Shown one piece after another: positions 27,586-36,871 of a stretch of DNA of 64,000 nt. Made by a program: the position numbers and the translations under genes. The notes under the pieces are model-generated. The model was not told the origin of the DNA, made no database searches, and saw only the letters and a list, made by a program, of their open reading frames with translations. Source of the stretch: Rufibacter roseus (lineage in GTDB: Bacteria; Bacteroidota; Bacteroidia; Cytophagales; Hymenobacteraceae); NCBI RefSeq assembly GCF_001647285.1, contig NZ_LRML01000002.1:186001-250000 (forward strand), written 5' to 3'. Position 1 is the stretch's first letter. Each line of letters starts with the position of its first letter.

Positions 27586-28071
27586 ATGAGTGACTTTTCA
27601 GATTCTAGAAATGCCTTCATGCGCGAAGCCATTAAGCTTTCTATTGATAAAATGAAGGAAGGCAAAGGTGGACCGTTTGGAGCCGTGGTGGTGAAAAACG
27701 GGGAAATAATTGCCAGAGGCTTCAACAATGTAACATCCAGCAACGACCCTACCGCCCATGCCGAGGTAGATGCTATTAGAAAAGCCTGCCAAGCTTTAGG
27801 TACTTTTCAATTAACTGGCTGTGAACTTTACACCAGCTGCGAGCCCTGCCCCATGTGCTTGGGCGCTATCTACTGGGCCCGCCCCGACAAAGTGTACTAC
27901 GGCAACACAAAAGCAGACGCCGCTGCCATTGGCTTCGATGACGCTTTCATATACGAAGAACTCGAAAAGCCTCTCGATCAGCGTACCCTACCTCTACAGC
28001 AAATGTTAAGAGAAGAAGCTCTAGAAGGTTTCAGAGAGTGGGTAAAATTGGAGGGGAAAACGGAATATTGA
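27586..28071 (+). CDS. guaD: Guanine deaminase (cytidine deaminase fold)
   Basis: 161 residues from the ATG at 27586. An upstream in-frame ATG at 27478 lies inside the DinB-like gene and adds an unrelated segment, so it is rejected. The zinc site is formed by HAE (58-60) in DPTAHAEVDAIRKAC and PCPMC (Cys88 and Cys91). The close fit to Bacillus GuaD (GGPFGAVVVK, NNVTSSNDPTAHAE, YWARPDKVYYG, AIGFDDAFIYEEL) supports hydrolysis of guanine to xanthine over tRNA adenosine deaminase. It is a purine salvage/catabolism enzyme in the cytoplasm. A strong terminator follows. Confidence 0.93.
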   Translation: MSDFSDSRNAFMREAIKLSIDKMKEGKGGPFGAVVVKNGEIIARGFNNVTSSNDPTAHAEVDAIRKACQALGTFQLTGCELYTSCEPCPMCLGAIYWARPDKVYYGNTKADAAAIGFDDAFIYEELEKPLDQRTLPLQQMLREEALEGFREWVKLEGKTEY

Positions 28072-28094
28072 TTTTCAAGCAATATCAGAATAGT

Positions 28095-28130
28095 GTTTTC
28101 GGCTTAATTTCCAGAAAATAGGCCAAAAAC
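28095..28130. repeat. 36-bp palindromic element, copy 7
   Basis: gttttcggctta / taggccaaaaac arms. It lies 23 bp after guaD and directly abuts the terminator hairpin. Confidence 0.8.
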
Positions 28131-28165
28131 AGAAAGACCCGCACCATATTGGTGCGGGTCTTTCT
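28131..28165. terminator. Bidirectional terminator between guaD and ffh
   Basis: A perfect 16-bp stem (28131-28146 with 28150-28165) with a 3-nt loop. The arms start with agaaag and end ctttct, so T tracts exist in both directions. It serves guaD on + and ffh on -. Confidence 0.9.
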
Positions 28166-28206
28166 GTTTATCATTTTTATTATTCGAATTACTAAAATCT
28201 AAAACC

Positions 28207-29544
28207 CTAGCGTCTGCCCATCATGCTGCCTAATTTGGCTAGGCCGCCTTTGGTGCCAGCCATTTTGTTCATGCTGCGCATCATTTTACGCATGTCATTG
28301 AACTGCTTCATAAGGTTGTTAACCTGCTGAATAGTAGTTCCGGAACCCTTTGCAATACGGTTACGGCGGCTGCCGCTGATCATATCTGGGTTCTGGCGTT
28401 CTTCCTTGGTCATTGATTTAATGATGGCCTCAATGGGTTTAAAGGCACCCTCATCAATCTCCACGTCTTTCAGCATTTTGCTTACACCCGGTATCATCCC
28501 CACCAAATCTTTGATATCACCCATCCGCTTGATCTGCTCTAACTGAGACAGGAAGTCATCAAAGTTGAACTGGTTTTTGCGGATGTTCTTATTGATTCTT
28601 TTGGCTTCTTCTTCGTCAAAGGTTTGCTGCGCACGCTCTACCAGGGAGATTACGTCACCCATACCCAAAATACGCTGGGCCATACGGTCTGGGTAGAAGA
28701 GGTCAAGTGCTTCCATCTTCTCACCGGTAGAGATAAACTTGATTGGTTTCTCTACTACGGCTCTGATGGAAAGGGCTGCCCCACCGCGTGAGTCACCATC
28801 TAACTTTGTCAACACAACCCCATCAAAGTTGATGCGCTCGTTGAACGTTTTTGCGGTATTCACAGCGTCCTGACCAGTCATGGAGTCTACTACAAACAAC
28901 GTCTCAGTAGGTTTAATGGCCTCTTTGATGTTGTAAATCTCCTTCATCATGGCCTCGTCTACTGCCAAACGACCGGCTGTATCTATGATGACAACTTTCT
29001 TACCAGTACGTTTTGCATGCTCAACGGCATTGCGGGCAATCTGTACCGGATCTTTAGAATCACGCTCAGCAAAGAACTCCACTCCTACCTGATCAGCCAA
29101 TACATTCAGCTGGTCAATAGCGGCCGGACGGTACACATCGCAGGCTGCTACCATTACCCCTTTGCCCTGCTTCTTCAGGTAGCTGGCCAATTTACCGGTG
29201 AAGGTGGTTTTACCAGAACCCTGAAGACCAGCAATAAGCACAATGGCCGGAGAACCGTTTATATTGATGTCTTTCTTTTCGCCCCCCATCAATTCGGTGA
29301 GCTCTTCGTGCACAATCTTCACCATCAACTGCCCCGGTGACACGGCTATCAAAACATCGCGGCCCATGGCCTCGTCTTTGATTTTGTCAGTCACGGTTTT
29401 AGCCACCTTGTAGTTTACGTCGGCATCTACCAGCGCACGGCGAACTTCTTTAATGGTTTGGGCTACGTTTATTTCAGTGATGCTGCCCTGCCCCTTAAGG
29501 GTTTTGAAGGCACGGTCTAGCTTGGTACTTAAATTCTCAAACAT
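28207..29544 (-). CDS. ffh: Signal recognition particle protein Ffh
   Basis: 445 residues. N domain, then the SRP GTPase: P-loop GLQGSGKTTFTGKLA, DVYRPAAIDQL, DTAGRLAVDE, TKLDGDSRGGAALS and the closing GEKMEALDLFYPDRMAQRILGMGD. The M domain has GMIPGVSKML and GSRRNRIAKGSGTTIQQVN, then a Met-rich tail. It binds signal sequences of nascent membrane proteins together with the SRP RNA, which is also in this window (43958-44054, minus). A promoter is seen at 29596-29628. Confidence 0.98.
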   Translation of the reverse strand: MFENLSTKLDRAFKTLKGQGSITEINVAQTIKEVRRALVDADVNYKVAKTVTDKIKDEAMGRDVLIAVSPGQLMVKIVHEELTELMGGEKKDININGSPAIVLIAGLQGSGKTTFTGKLASYLKKQGKGVMVAACDVYRPAAIDQLNVLADQVGVEFFAERDSKDPVQIARNAVEHAKRTGKKVVIIDTAGRLAVDEAMMKEIYNIKEAIKPTETLFVVDSMTGQDAVNTAKTFNERINFDGVVLTKLDGDSRGGAALSIRAVVEKPIKFISTGEKMEALDLFYPDRMAQRILGMGDVISLVERAQQTFDEEEAKRINKNIRKNQFNFDDFLSQLEQIKRMGDIKDLVGMIPGVSKMLKDVEIDEGAFKPIEAIIKSMTKEERQNPDMISGSRRNRIAKGSGTTIQQVNNLMKQFNDMRKMMRSMNKMAGTKGGLAKLGSMMGRR

Positions 29545-29595
29545 GTTGTTTATATGGCTGAGTTAGATGAATTCAGAGAAAATTGTTCTATATAA

Positions 29596-29628
29596 CAAAT
29601 ATAAAACAGATACAAAAATACAGAGAAA
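29596..29628 (-). promoter_or_regulatory. Promoter of ffh
   Basis: Minus strand TTTC, 21-bp spacer, TATATTTG (29596-29603), a near match to TTTG-N19-21-TAnnTTTG. The predicted start is about 45 nt before the ATG. Confidence 0.5.
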
Positions 29629-29821
29629 TTACGGAAGTACACCATCTTTTAAGCAAGGCTATGTATATTCGAACTTAACAAAGCATGCTTGGCAGGTTCA
29701 GCTAAATTCCCCCTTCACGTAAGTTATATTAATGTAAATACTTACGTATTTTTACCATAGCTATAACCAATGCAAATCGTTTTTCGTTGCCTTAGTTGGT
29801 TTTTACGTTACTTACCATTGC

Positions 29822-29857
29822 GTTTTAAGCCTTGTTTTTCAAAAACAGCAGTAAAAC
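29822..29857. repeat. 36-bp palindromic element, copy 8
   Basis: gttttaagcct / cagcagtaaaac arms. It lies 38 bp upstream of the GT4 gene, in the ffh-GT4 divergent gap. Confidence 0.8.
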
Positions 29858-29894
29858 GGCGTACGTTTTTCAAATTACCCAAACGAAATAAACT

Positions 29895-31214
29895 TTGAAG
29901 CCTACTGAACAACCTGATACCCTGAACGCACTATTCATTACTTATTACTGGCCTCCCTCTGGTGGGGCAGGCGTGCAGCGCTGTCTTAAATTTGTGAAGC
30001 ACCTTCCTGAGTTTGGGGTGACTCCCACAGTGATTACTGTAGATGAAAACCAAGCCTCTTACCCTGTTCTTGACCAAACGCTTCAAGCGGAAGTACCAGA
30101 TTCCATCACCGTTGTCCGGACGCCTACCCGTGAACCTTTTGAGTTCTACAAAAAGATTACCGGTAAAAAAGACATTCCGTTTGGCGGGTTTGCTAATACC
30201 GGCAAAGAGTCATTTTTGCAGAAGCTGTTAAAGTTTGTGCGCGGCAACCTCTTTATACCAGATCCGCGTATTGGCTGGAACAGCTACGCGCTCACCGCTG
30301 CGCATAAATGTATTCAGCGGCACGATGTTCAGGCGGTAGTTACCTCCAGTCCGCCTCACTCTACCCAATTAATCGGGTTAAAACTGAAGAAGAAATTTGG
30401 TCTGAAGTGGATAGCCGACATGCGAGACCCTTGGACAGACATCTATTATTACCAAGACTTGAACCACACGCTGGTAGCCCAAAAGCTAGACGAAAAGTAT
30501 GAGCGTGAGGTGCTGGAAAATGCCGACGCCATACTGGTGGTAAGCAATGACATGAAACGCCTTTTCCTGAACAAGTCCACTACCCTGGATCCTGACAAGA
30601 TCCACGTAATCCCGAACGGGTACGACGAGTCAGATTTCAAATACCCGTCAAACCCGTCAAAGGAAGAGTTTGTAATCACCTACACCGGTACCATTACCGA
30701 GGCTTATAACATTGAAGGCTTTTTGCAGGCTCTTTGTGATACCGTGACCCGAAATCCTTTTATCAGGTACAAATTACGTTTTGTTGGCAAAGTTTCAGCG
30801 GAGGTAAAGAGGCAGGTGGAAACAGCGGGTCTGTCTTTGATTACCGAGTACATTGACTATGTGCCTCATGACGAATCAATAAAATACTTGATGTCCAGCA
30901 CGGTGCTGTTGATGGCAATACCAGACGTGCCAAACAACTTTGGTATACTAACCGGTAAATTATTTGAATATCTGGCAGCCAACAAGCCAATTATCTGTAT
31001 TGGCCCTATTCAAGGCGATGCAGACAGAATTATTGATGAATGTGGAGCTGGACGTGTATTCCACTACTCAGGCTATGAGTTGATGCTAGATCATCTCATG
31101 CTCATCAGCAAGACCTGGAAGGTAAATCCAAACCTTGACTTGCCTATCATCAACTATACCCAATATTCAAGACGCGCTCTCACTGAAAAGTTAGCCGAAC
31201 TGCTACTCAATTGA
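29895..31214 (+). CDS. Glycosyltransferase family 4
   Basis: 439 residues. The N-terminal domain starts LFITYYWPPSGGAGVQRCLKF, typical of a GT4 group with a longer acceptor domain (WcaI/WbuB-like). IPDPRIGWNSYA, WIADMRDPWTD and the linker ILVVSNDMKRLFL with IPNGYDESDF follow. The donor site includes YTGTITEAYNIEGFL and FEYLAANKPIICIG. The start is TTG at 29895, since no ATG precedes the first beta strand. It opens the second polysaccharide region. Confidence 0.88.
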   Translation: MKPTEQPDTLNALFITYYWPPSGGAGVQRCLKFVKHLPEFGVTPTVITVDENQASYPVLDQTLQAEVPDSITVVRTPTREPFEFYKKITGKKDIPFGGFANTGKESFLQKLLKFVRGNLFIPDPRIGWNSYALTAAHKCIQRHDVQAVVTSSPPHSTQLIGLKLKKKFGLKWIADMRDPWTDIYYYQDLNHTLVAQKLDEKYEREVLENADAILVVSNDMKRLFLNKSTTLDPDKIHVIPNGYDESDFKYPSNPSKEEFVITYTGTITEAYNIEGFLQALCDTVTRNPFIRYKLRFVGKVSAEVKRQVETAGLSLITEYIDYVPHDESIKYLMSSTVLLMAIPDVPNNFGILTGKLFEYLAANKPIICIGPIQGDADRIIDECGAGRVFHYSGYELMLDHLMLISKTWKVNPNLDLPIINYTQYSRRALTEKLAELLLN

Positions 31215-31220
31215 TTTTCT

Positions 31221-31256
31221 GTTTTGGGGCTGGTTTTGGTAAAACAGCTCCAAAAC
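31221..31256. repeat. 36-bp palindromic element, copy 9
   Basis: gttttggggctgg / cagctccaaaac arms. It starts 7 bp after the GT4 stop codon. Confidence 0.85.
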
Positions 31257-31366
31257 AGAAATCTGGCTGGCTACAGAATTCAAAGAATTTTCTAGAACGT
31301 TTTGCTGCCACGGTTTAAGCCACTAATTTAGGTTTTCCCTTCTTCACCAGCCTTTACCATTTCTCT

Positions 31367-32686
31367 GTGCAGATTCTACTGGATTACGTGCTTTTTCACT
31401 TCAAACGGGTATATCATTTGCCAGAACCACTGGAATTTAGCTATGGCTTTGACGGATTTAGCCGAATTCAGATAAAGAAGACTAACAGCAATTTCTTTGA
31501 AAAAACAGAGCCGCAGCCAAAGCACATTCTCTGGAAAGATTGGCAAGACAAACCTCTACCCCTTTTTTTTGATGATAAAACTACACAAGAATGGCTGACG
31601 CAAGATGAGCAGGGGAACACGATAATCTCCTATGATCTAATTGCATCATCCTTCTACTTACTAAGCGGCTGGCAAGAGTATTATGGAAAAGAGCGTGATC
31701 AGTTTGACCGGTTCCCATACCAGGCGTCTGTACAGTCCATCTATTCTTTTGTGACAACCCCAGTAGTCAACTATTATTTTGATATACTTAGGGAAGCTGT
31801 ACAAGCTGCCTATGGGCAGGAAGTGAAAATAAAGAATTGGAATGGTAAGCCCTTCGCTACCTGTCTCACCCATGATATAGACTACATACAAAGTGCCTGG
31901 AAAGTAGCGGGCAAACCAGCTTTGTTGAAAGGTAGCTTGCCTATTTTTCTAAAACTACTGTGGAAAAAATTGAGGGGCAAAGAAGCTTGGTTTAACATTT
32001 CTGAAGTAGCCAAAGAACTGGAAAAGCTAAACGCCAAGGGCACCTTTTACTTTCTGCCGGAACATGCCTCCCATCATGGCCACCCCAACAGTGATTATAA
32101 AATTGAAGACGCTTACATTCAGCAGGAAATAGAAAAATTAGCGGCGGCAGGCCACGAAATAGCTGTTCATGGAAGCCATGGTACTGGGGCAAACAAGGAA
32201 AAGTTGAAGGCAGAAATTCAGAAGCTAGAATTACCCATTTCAGGCAATAGGTTCCACTACCTCCGTTTTGATCCTGCGCACTCCACTGCTATTCTGGAGG
32301 AACTGAATTTACATTATGATTCCAGCTTAGGATTCTCTGAACATTTTGGGTTCCGGAACAGCTATTGTCAGCCGTTTAAGCTCTTCCATTTTCAGGATAG
32401 AAGAATGTCGTCTGTTTGGCAGCTCCCCTTGAACCTGATGGACATAACACTGCACCACCCACGCTATCTACAACTAAAACCAAGTGAGGTTATGCCTGCC
32501 ATTACACCCATGCTGGAAGAAATCATCAGATTCAGCGGCGTGTTTACATTGCTCTGGCATAACGAGAATTTCAGCACGTATGGTTTGCCCAACGGATTGA
32601 CTTTGTTCCAAGAAATCACTGCATTTTTGCAAAAACAGCAGACTGCATTTCTTACCGCTTCTGAGGCCTTGGATCAAGTTTCTTAA
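31367..32686 (+). CDS. Polysaccharide deacetylase family protein
   Basis: 439 residues with a GTG start (31367). An N-terminal domain of about 160 residues precedes a NodB-type deacetylase fold. The metal-binding and catalytic pieces visible are LTHDIDYIQ (Asp pair), HEIAVHGSHGT (the H-x3-H metal site) and RFDPAHST; a late LLWHNENFS supplies the usual C-terminal His motif. No signal peptide is seen, so a cytoplasmic or inner-face role in glycan tailoring is likely. The flippase gene follows. Confidence 0.85.
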   Translation: MQILLDYVLFHFKRVYHLPEPLEFSYGFDGFSRIQIKKTNSNFFEKTEPQPKHILWKDWQDKPLPLFFDDKTTQEWLTQDEQGNTIISYDLIASSFYLLSGWQEYYGKERDQFDRFPYQASVQSIYSFVTTPVVNYYFDILREAVQAAYGQEVKIKNWNGKPFATCLTHDIDYIQSAWKVAGKPALLKGSLPIFLKLLWKKLRGKEAWFNISEVAKELEKLNAKGTFYFLPEHASHHGHPNSDYKIEDAYIQQEIEKLAAAGHEIAVHGSHGTGANKEKLKAEIQKLELPISGNRFHYLRFDPAHSTAILEELNLHYDSSLGFSEHFGFRNSYCQPFKLFHFQDRRMSSVWQLPLNLMDITLHHPRYLQLKPSEVMPAITPMLEEIIRFSGVFTLLWHNENFSTYGLPNGLTLFQEITAFLQKQQTAFLTASEALDQVS

Positions 32687-32759
32687 GAACAGCTGCTATT
32701 TCACCATAACATAGTAAAACCCACCGCAGAAGCTGCTATTTTTGTTTCTGGCTATAGCT

Positions 32760-32795
32760 GTTTTTCACCTGTTTTTCAAAAAACAGCTCCAAAAG
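32760..32795. repeat. 36-bp palindromic element, copy 10
   Basis: gtttttcacctg / cagctccaaaag arms, with the left arm degenerate. It lies 14 bp before the flippase start. Confidence 0.65.
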
Positions 32796-32809
32796 CCCCT
32801 CTCACACTC

Positions 32810-34291
32810 ATGGATGTTATCCGTAAACAAGGCTATTGGAATACCGTCATCTCCACAGTTGGAATGGTGATTGGGTATTTGAATACAGTTTTAGTTCTCC
32901 CCTATTTTCTGGCTGATCCTGACAAGGTTGGTTTAACCCGCTTTCTGCTTAGCGTATCACCAGTATTTGCACAGTTCGCGGCTTTAGGCTTTACAAACAC
33001 AAGTGCCCGTTTTTTCCCTTACTTCCGAGACAGAGACAAACAGCACAACGGGTTTCTTTTCCTGATGCTCATAATTCCCACCATGGGGTTTGTTGTGGTT
33101 ACCGTTCTTTTTTTGCTCCTAAAACCTGTTGTTTTTGATCTGTACAGAGTGACTTCCCCACTAGCGGTTGACTATTATTACTACATTATTCCGCTAAGCT
33201 TTTTCACACTGCTATTCCTGCTGTTAGATGCCTATCTAAGGTCTCTGTATAAAACCATTGTACAGACTTTTTTACAAGACTTTCTGGTACGCGTGCTTAC
33301 TATGGTTTGTGCCGCCCTTTTTTATTGGGGTTACATAGATTTTCAATGGTTTGTGATCTTATTTATAGCGGCCAACTCTTGTACTGCCTTTATCTGCATT
33401 GTTTACTTGCTCTGGCTAAGGCAATTCTTTGTTTTGCCTGGTAAAAACATGTTCCAGATTGTGCCCATTGTTGAAGTGGTGCAATACGGTCTGTATGCCT
33501 TTCTGGGAAATATTTCCAGCACCATCATCACCTTTACAGATACCGCCATGATCATGGCCTACAGTGGCTTAGATGATGTGGCCTATTACACCACCGGCTA
33601 TTTTATCACTAGTGCCATACTGGTCCCTTACCGGTCTATGAATAAAATTTTAAGTCCGCAAGTGGCAGACTTATTTAAGCAGCAAGATATGGGAGCCCTG
33701 GCAGCGCTTTATAAGCAAATGACAAGAGTAAACCTTCTCATTGGTTTGTTATTGTTTCTTGGCATTTGGTGCAATGTAGACAACATTTTTGCTCTTATGC
33801 CAGAGGAATACAGCGCCGGCCGATATGTGATTCTGTTCATGGGCATTGCCCGTATTTTCGAACTTGCCACCGGTTTGAATGCCATGATACTGGTTACCTC
33901 ACACAAATACCGTTATGATCTCATCCTGAACATTCTCATGGTGATTCTGGTCATCATTACTAATTATTTACTCATACCTGTTTACGGTATCAGCGGCGCG
34001 GCTTTTGCCTCAATGCTGGTCTTTGTTTTAATCAATGTTTTTAGAGTTTCCTTTGTAGCCTTTTTCTTCAGAATGCAACCCTTTGGCTGGGACTCCTTCA
34101 TGATTCTTATGATTGCAGGAATTGCATTTGGAGCGTCTTGGCTTTTACCTCAGTTGCCTCACCTTTTACTAGACATAGCAGTAAGATCTTTCTTGATTAC
34201 GTTTGTTTATGCTGGCCTAATATTGCTCCTGAAAGTTGCCCCTGAATTTAATACCGGTTTAAGTAAACTGCTGAAGAAGCAAAACTTTTAG
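32810..34291 (+). CDS. Polysaccharide flippase (Wzx/oligosaccharide exporter-like)
   Basis: 493 residues with 12-14 predicted membrane helices along the whole chain, as in the MOP superfamily (Wzx, RfbX). N-terminal VIRKQGYWNTVISTVGMVIGYLNTVLVLPYFL resembles the first helices of lipopolysaccharide biosynthesis exporters. PYRSMNKILSPQVADLFKQ is a central cytoplasmic loop. It should flip undecaprenyl-linked oligosaccharide to the periplasm. Confidence 0.88.
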   Translation: MDVIRKQGYWNTVISTVGMVIGYLNTVLVLPYFLADPDKVGLTRFLLSVSPVFAQFAALGFTNTSARFFPYFRDRDKQHNGFLFLMLIIPTMGFVVVTVLFLLLKPVVFDLYRVTSPLAVDYYYYIIPLSFFTLLFLLLDAYLRSLYKTIVQTFLQDFLVRVLTMVCAALFYWGYIDFQWFVILFIAANSCTAFICIVYLLWLRQFFVLPGKNMFQIVPIVEVVQYGLYAFLGNISSTIITFTDTAMIMAYSGLDDVAYYTTGYFITSAILVPYRSMNKILSPQVADLFKQQDMGALAALYKQMTRVNLLIGLLLFLGIWCNVDNIFALMPEEYSAGRYVILFMGIARIFELATGLNAMILVTSHKYRYDLILNILMVILVIITNYLLIPVYGISGAAFASMLVFVLINVFRVSFVAFFFRMQPFGWDSFMILMIAGIAFGASWLLPQLPHLLLDIAVRSFLITFVYAGLILLLKVAPEFNTGLSKLLKKQNF

Positions 34292-34371
34292 AAAAAGAAG
34301 CTTAACTTTCATAAAGTATAAAGTGCAAACAAGATTTATTTATAGTGTTTACTATATCTAATCTAACACCC

Positions 34372-35778
34372 ATGAAATACAAGATCTTATACTTTATTTG
34401 TCTTTCTGTTCTTAATGTTATAAATCTCTCTGCCCAAACTACAACTGAGAGGCTGATAGCTCATTACCCATTTGACGGGAATGCCAGAGATGTAGCGGGC
34501 AATAACTACCATGCCACTGTAAATGGTGCTATCTTGACCACCAACCGATTCGGAACCCCAAACAGTGCCTACTATTTTGATGGAATCAATGACAACATTA
34601 TTCTACCCAATAGTTTTGATTTTCTTCCAAAGACAATCAGTTTTTGGTTTAATGCGCACACCATAGACAATTCGTCAAGGGTTATGTATGTTTCTGACAA
34701 CCCAAATCTAAACTATGGCTTAACCGCCATAGAAGTCAAACAAATTGCCGGTGTTCCTAAAATTGCCACTCATATTACCAGCTCAAGAGATACGGCAGAT
34801 GTTTCACCCAACACTTGGTACCACTTTGCAATTACCATAAACAGTGACTCCACCCATTTCTATTTAAATGGCGTGAAACTTAAAAGCCGTAAGGTAACAG
34901 GCTATCCTAAATCAAACACAGGAGACACTAGAACATTTGTCGGCTCTCACCGGCAGGGCAATACCAACAGCATTTATTTCCATGGGAAAATAGACGATGT
35001 AAAAATTTACAACAGAGAATTAACTAAAAACGAAATAAACAAAGAGGCGAGCAGACCACTGCAAATTGACCGCGGGAATGAATTTTGTTTAAAAGAGGGT
35101 ACAACCCAAATCTTGAAGGCACCAGGTTACGCTAGCTATAAATGGAGTAACGGCTCTACAGCTCCCACTATTGAAGTTAGCCAACCTGGCATTTACAGCT
35201 TAGAGGCAAAAGACCAAAGAGGCAACTCTTATTTTGGAGAAATCAATATTGAGGTTTGCCCTACGCCAGACTTCTCCTATACTTTTGATTGCAAAACAAA
35301 TTCATTCCAGTTTCAGACCGAAATTGATTTTCCTTTTGATAGTTTTCAGTGGCAGATTGAAAACCTTACCATTCAAAATCAGCTGACTGTGTCACACAAT
35401 TTTTCTCAGGAAGGTAGGCAGCTGGTAAGCCTACATGTGGTTAAGGATGGGATAGAGTTTACTGTTCAGAAGGAAATATTTTATATGCCCACTTCAGAGT
35501 CTGACTGCGCAGGTATTACCATCCCCAATATTTTCACACCGAATGGTGACGGTAACAATGACAAATTTGTGGTAAAAGGACTTTTCTGGTGGGGTAGCAG
35601 TGAACAGTCTACTTGGCGACTGATCGTGTATGATCGCTGGGGCAGGCAAGTATACCAATCGTCTGATTATAGGAATGACTGGGCAGGAGAAAACATATCA
35701 GAAGGCACCTATTATTACCACTTCTCAAATAAAGCTTTGAATCAAAACTACAAAGGCTGGGTTGAGATAGTAAGATAA
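34372..35778 (+). CDS. LamG-domain secreted protein with type B T9SS sorting domain
   Basis: 468 residues from the ATG at 34372, where the signal peptide begins (MKYKILYFICLSVLNVINLSAQ); a GTG nine codons earlier is less likely. Residues 28-225 form a LamG/concanavalin-like domain (LIAHYPFDGNARDVAGNNYHA, AYYFDGINDNI, IYFHGKIDDVKIYNREL). An Ig/PKD-like region follows. The C-terminal 85 residues are the type B gliding sorting domain: IPNIFTPNGDGNNDKF, VYDRWGRQVYQS, NDWAGENI, GWVEIVR. It is probably a cell-surface glycan-binding protein. It ends 5 bp before the converging glycosyltransferase. Confidence 0.9.
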   Translation: MKYKILYFICLSVLNVINLSAQTTTERLIAHYPFDGNARDVAGNNYHATVNGAILTTNRFGTPNSAYYFDGINDNIILPNSFDFLPKTISFWFNAHTIDNSSRVMYVSDNPNLNYGLTAIEVKQIAGVPKIATHITSSRDTADVSPNTWYHFAITINSDSTHFYLNGVKLKSRKVTGYPKSNTGDTRTFVGSHRQGNTNSIYFHGKIDDVKIYNRELTKNEINKEASRPLQIDRGNEFCLKEGTTQILKAPGYASYKWSNGSTAPTIEVSQPGIYSLEAKDQRGNSYFGEINIEVCPTPDFSYTFDCKTNSFQFQTEIDFPFDSFQWQIENLTIQNQLTVSHNFSQEGRQLVSLHVVKDGIEFTVQKEIFYMPTSESDCAGITIPNIFTPNGDGNNDKFVVKGLFWWGSSEQSTWRLIVYDRWGRQVYQSSDYRNDWAGENISEGTYYYHFSNKALNQNYKGWVEIVR

Positions 35779-35783
35779 CAGCT

Positions 35784-36851
35784 TTATTTTCTTAAGGTAT
35801 GCAGTAATTGCAATAGCGCCTGCTCTCTTTTAATTGCAGGAAAATGTGTGGCAATTCTTTCTCTACACTTTAGACCATCAATAGCCTTAGCATCTGCAAT
35901 AGCTTTTTTTAGCAACTGCGCCAACAGCGTTGGGTCTTTTTTCGGCAGCACATATCCTGAGTCTCCCACTATGTCTGGCATACCGGCTACATGGCTTACA
36001 ATTGGCACACAACCACAAAGCATGCTTTCGCTTAGTGCATTGGGAAAACCTTCAGATAGAGAAAGCTGCAGGTAAAAGAAATGTGCACTGTATACCGCCC
36101 GCAAATCAGCTAAAGGCATCAATGGTAGCAAAGTAAGATTTTCTGGTTGATCAGGAAATCTATATCCCTCTGGCGCCCCCACAATAGTGAAAACTGCGTC
36201 AGGCAATTGTCTGGCCGCTTCTAAAATAAGATCTATGCCTTTTAATTTTTGCGTGAAGCGCATGTGCAATCCAGCACACACCGTCAAAAATGACTTTGGC
36301 TTACGAGTTACACCAGAAGCTGGAAGCCAGGCAGTAGGGTTATAGCCATTGTAAACGACCGTATGCGGGGTCTTTAAGCCTGGGCAGTGGTAGCGAAATC
36401 CTTGGTAAGGATAATCATTTGGTTGATAAGTGTATTCCTGCCACACAAGCTTTTCATGCACGGGCGCTATGTGAGCCGCCAAGTGGTAAGACCATTTTGT
36501 GAAGGTGCCTAATACAGGTTTAGAGAAACAGCCGTAGTTAATGCTAGGGAAAGAAACACAGTCTGTACCACCGGCCATTATTAAAGTCGGTTTTTGGCCT
36601 GTTTTCCCAAAAAGAGCCGGAAAAAAGGAATGGTAGCCAGCAAACATGCAAACTAAAATGTCAGCTTCCCAAATATGACGGAGCAAGAAGAGTAGCTGCC
36701 CGAACCATGTAAAAGGAGTCTTCCATTTTTTTGATGGGAGAAAACCCATGTGCCGCACCTCATACTGCTGCTCCATCAGCTGCAAGTCTTTCACTACAAA
36801 AGAAGAAAGTCCCGGATAGAAATATAACAGTACAGGTTTACGCTCTGACAT
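35784..36851 (-). CDS. Glycosyltransferase family 4
   Basis: 355 residues. The N-terminal domain has YHSFFPALFG and LIMAGGTDCV. The C-terminal donor domain has FLTVCAGLHMRFTQKLKGIDLILEAA, FTIVGAPEGYRFP and LSEGFPNALSESMLCGCVPIVS with the E-x7-E motif. Part of the N-terminal domain (codons covering 36590-36625, peptide FFPALFGKTGQK) is encoded by DNA that fits the palindromic repeat family. It is the last gene of a minus-strand run starting with the DegT aminotransferase. Confidence 0.88.
   Translation of the reverse strand: MSERKPVLLYFYPGLSSFVVKDLQLMEQQYEVRHMGFLPSKKWKTPFTWFGQLLFLLRHIWEADILVCMFAGYHSFFPALFGKTGQKPTLIMAGGTDCVSFPSINYGCFSKPVLGTFTKWSYHLAAHIAPVHEKLVWQEYTYQPNDYPYQGFRYHCPGLKTPHTVVYNGYNPTAWLPASGVTRKPKSFLTVCAGLHMRFTQKLKGIDLILEAARQLPDAVFTIVGAPEGYRFPDQPENLTLLPLMPLADLRAVYSAHFFYLQLSLSEGFPNALSESMLCGCVPIVSHVAGMPDIVGDSGYVLPKKDPTLLAQLLKKAIADAKAIDGLKCRERIATHFPAIKREQALLQLLHTLRK
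36590..36625. repeat. 36-bp palindromic element, copy 11, inside a coding sequence
   Basis: gtttttggcctg / gagccggaaaaa arms, within the glycosyltransferase gene and in frame with it. The coding strand reads peptide FPALFGKTGQK, similar to FWAVFKKTAQK encoded by the copy inside menF, because both are read in the same frame of the element. Confidence 0.7.
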
Positions 36852-36871
36852 GCTTCATTACAAAACAGAAT

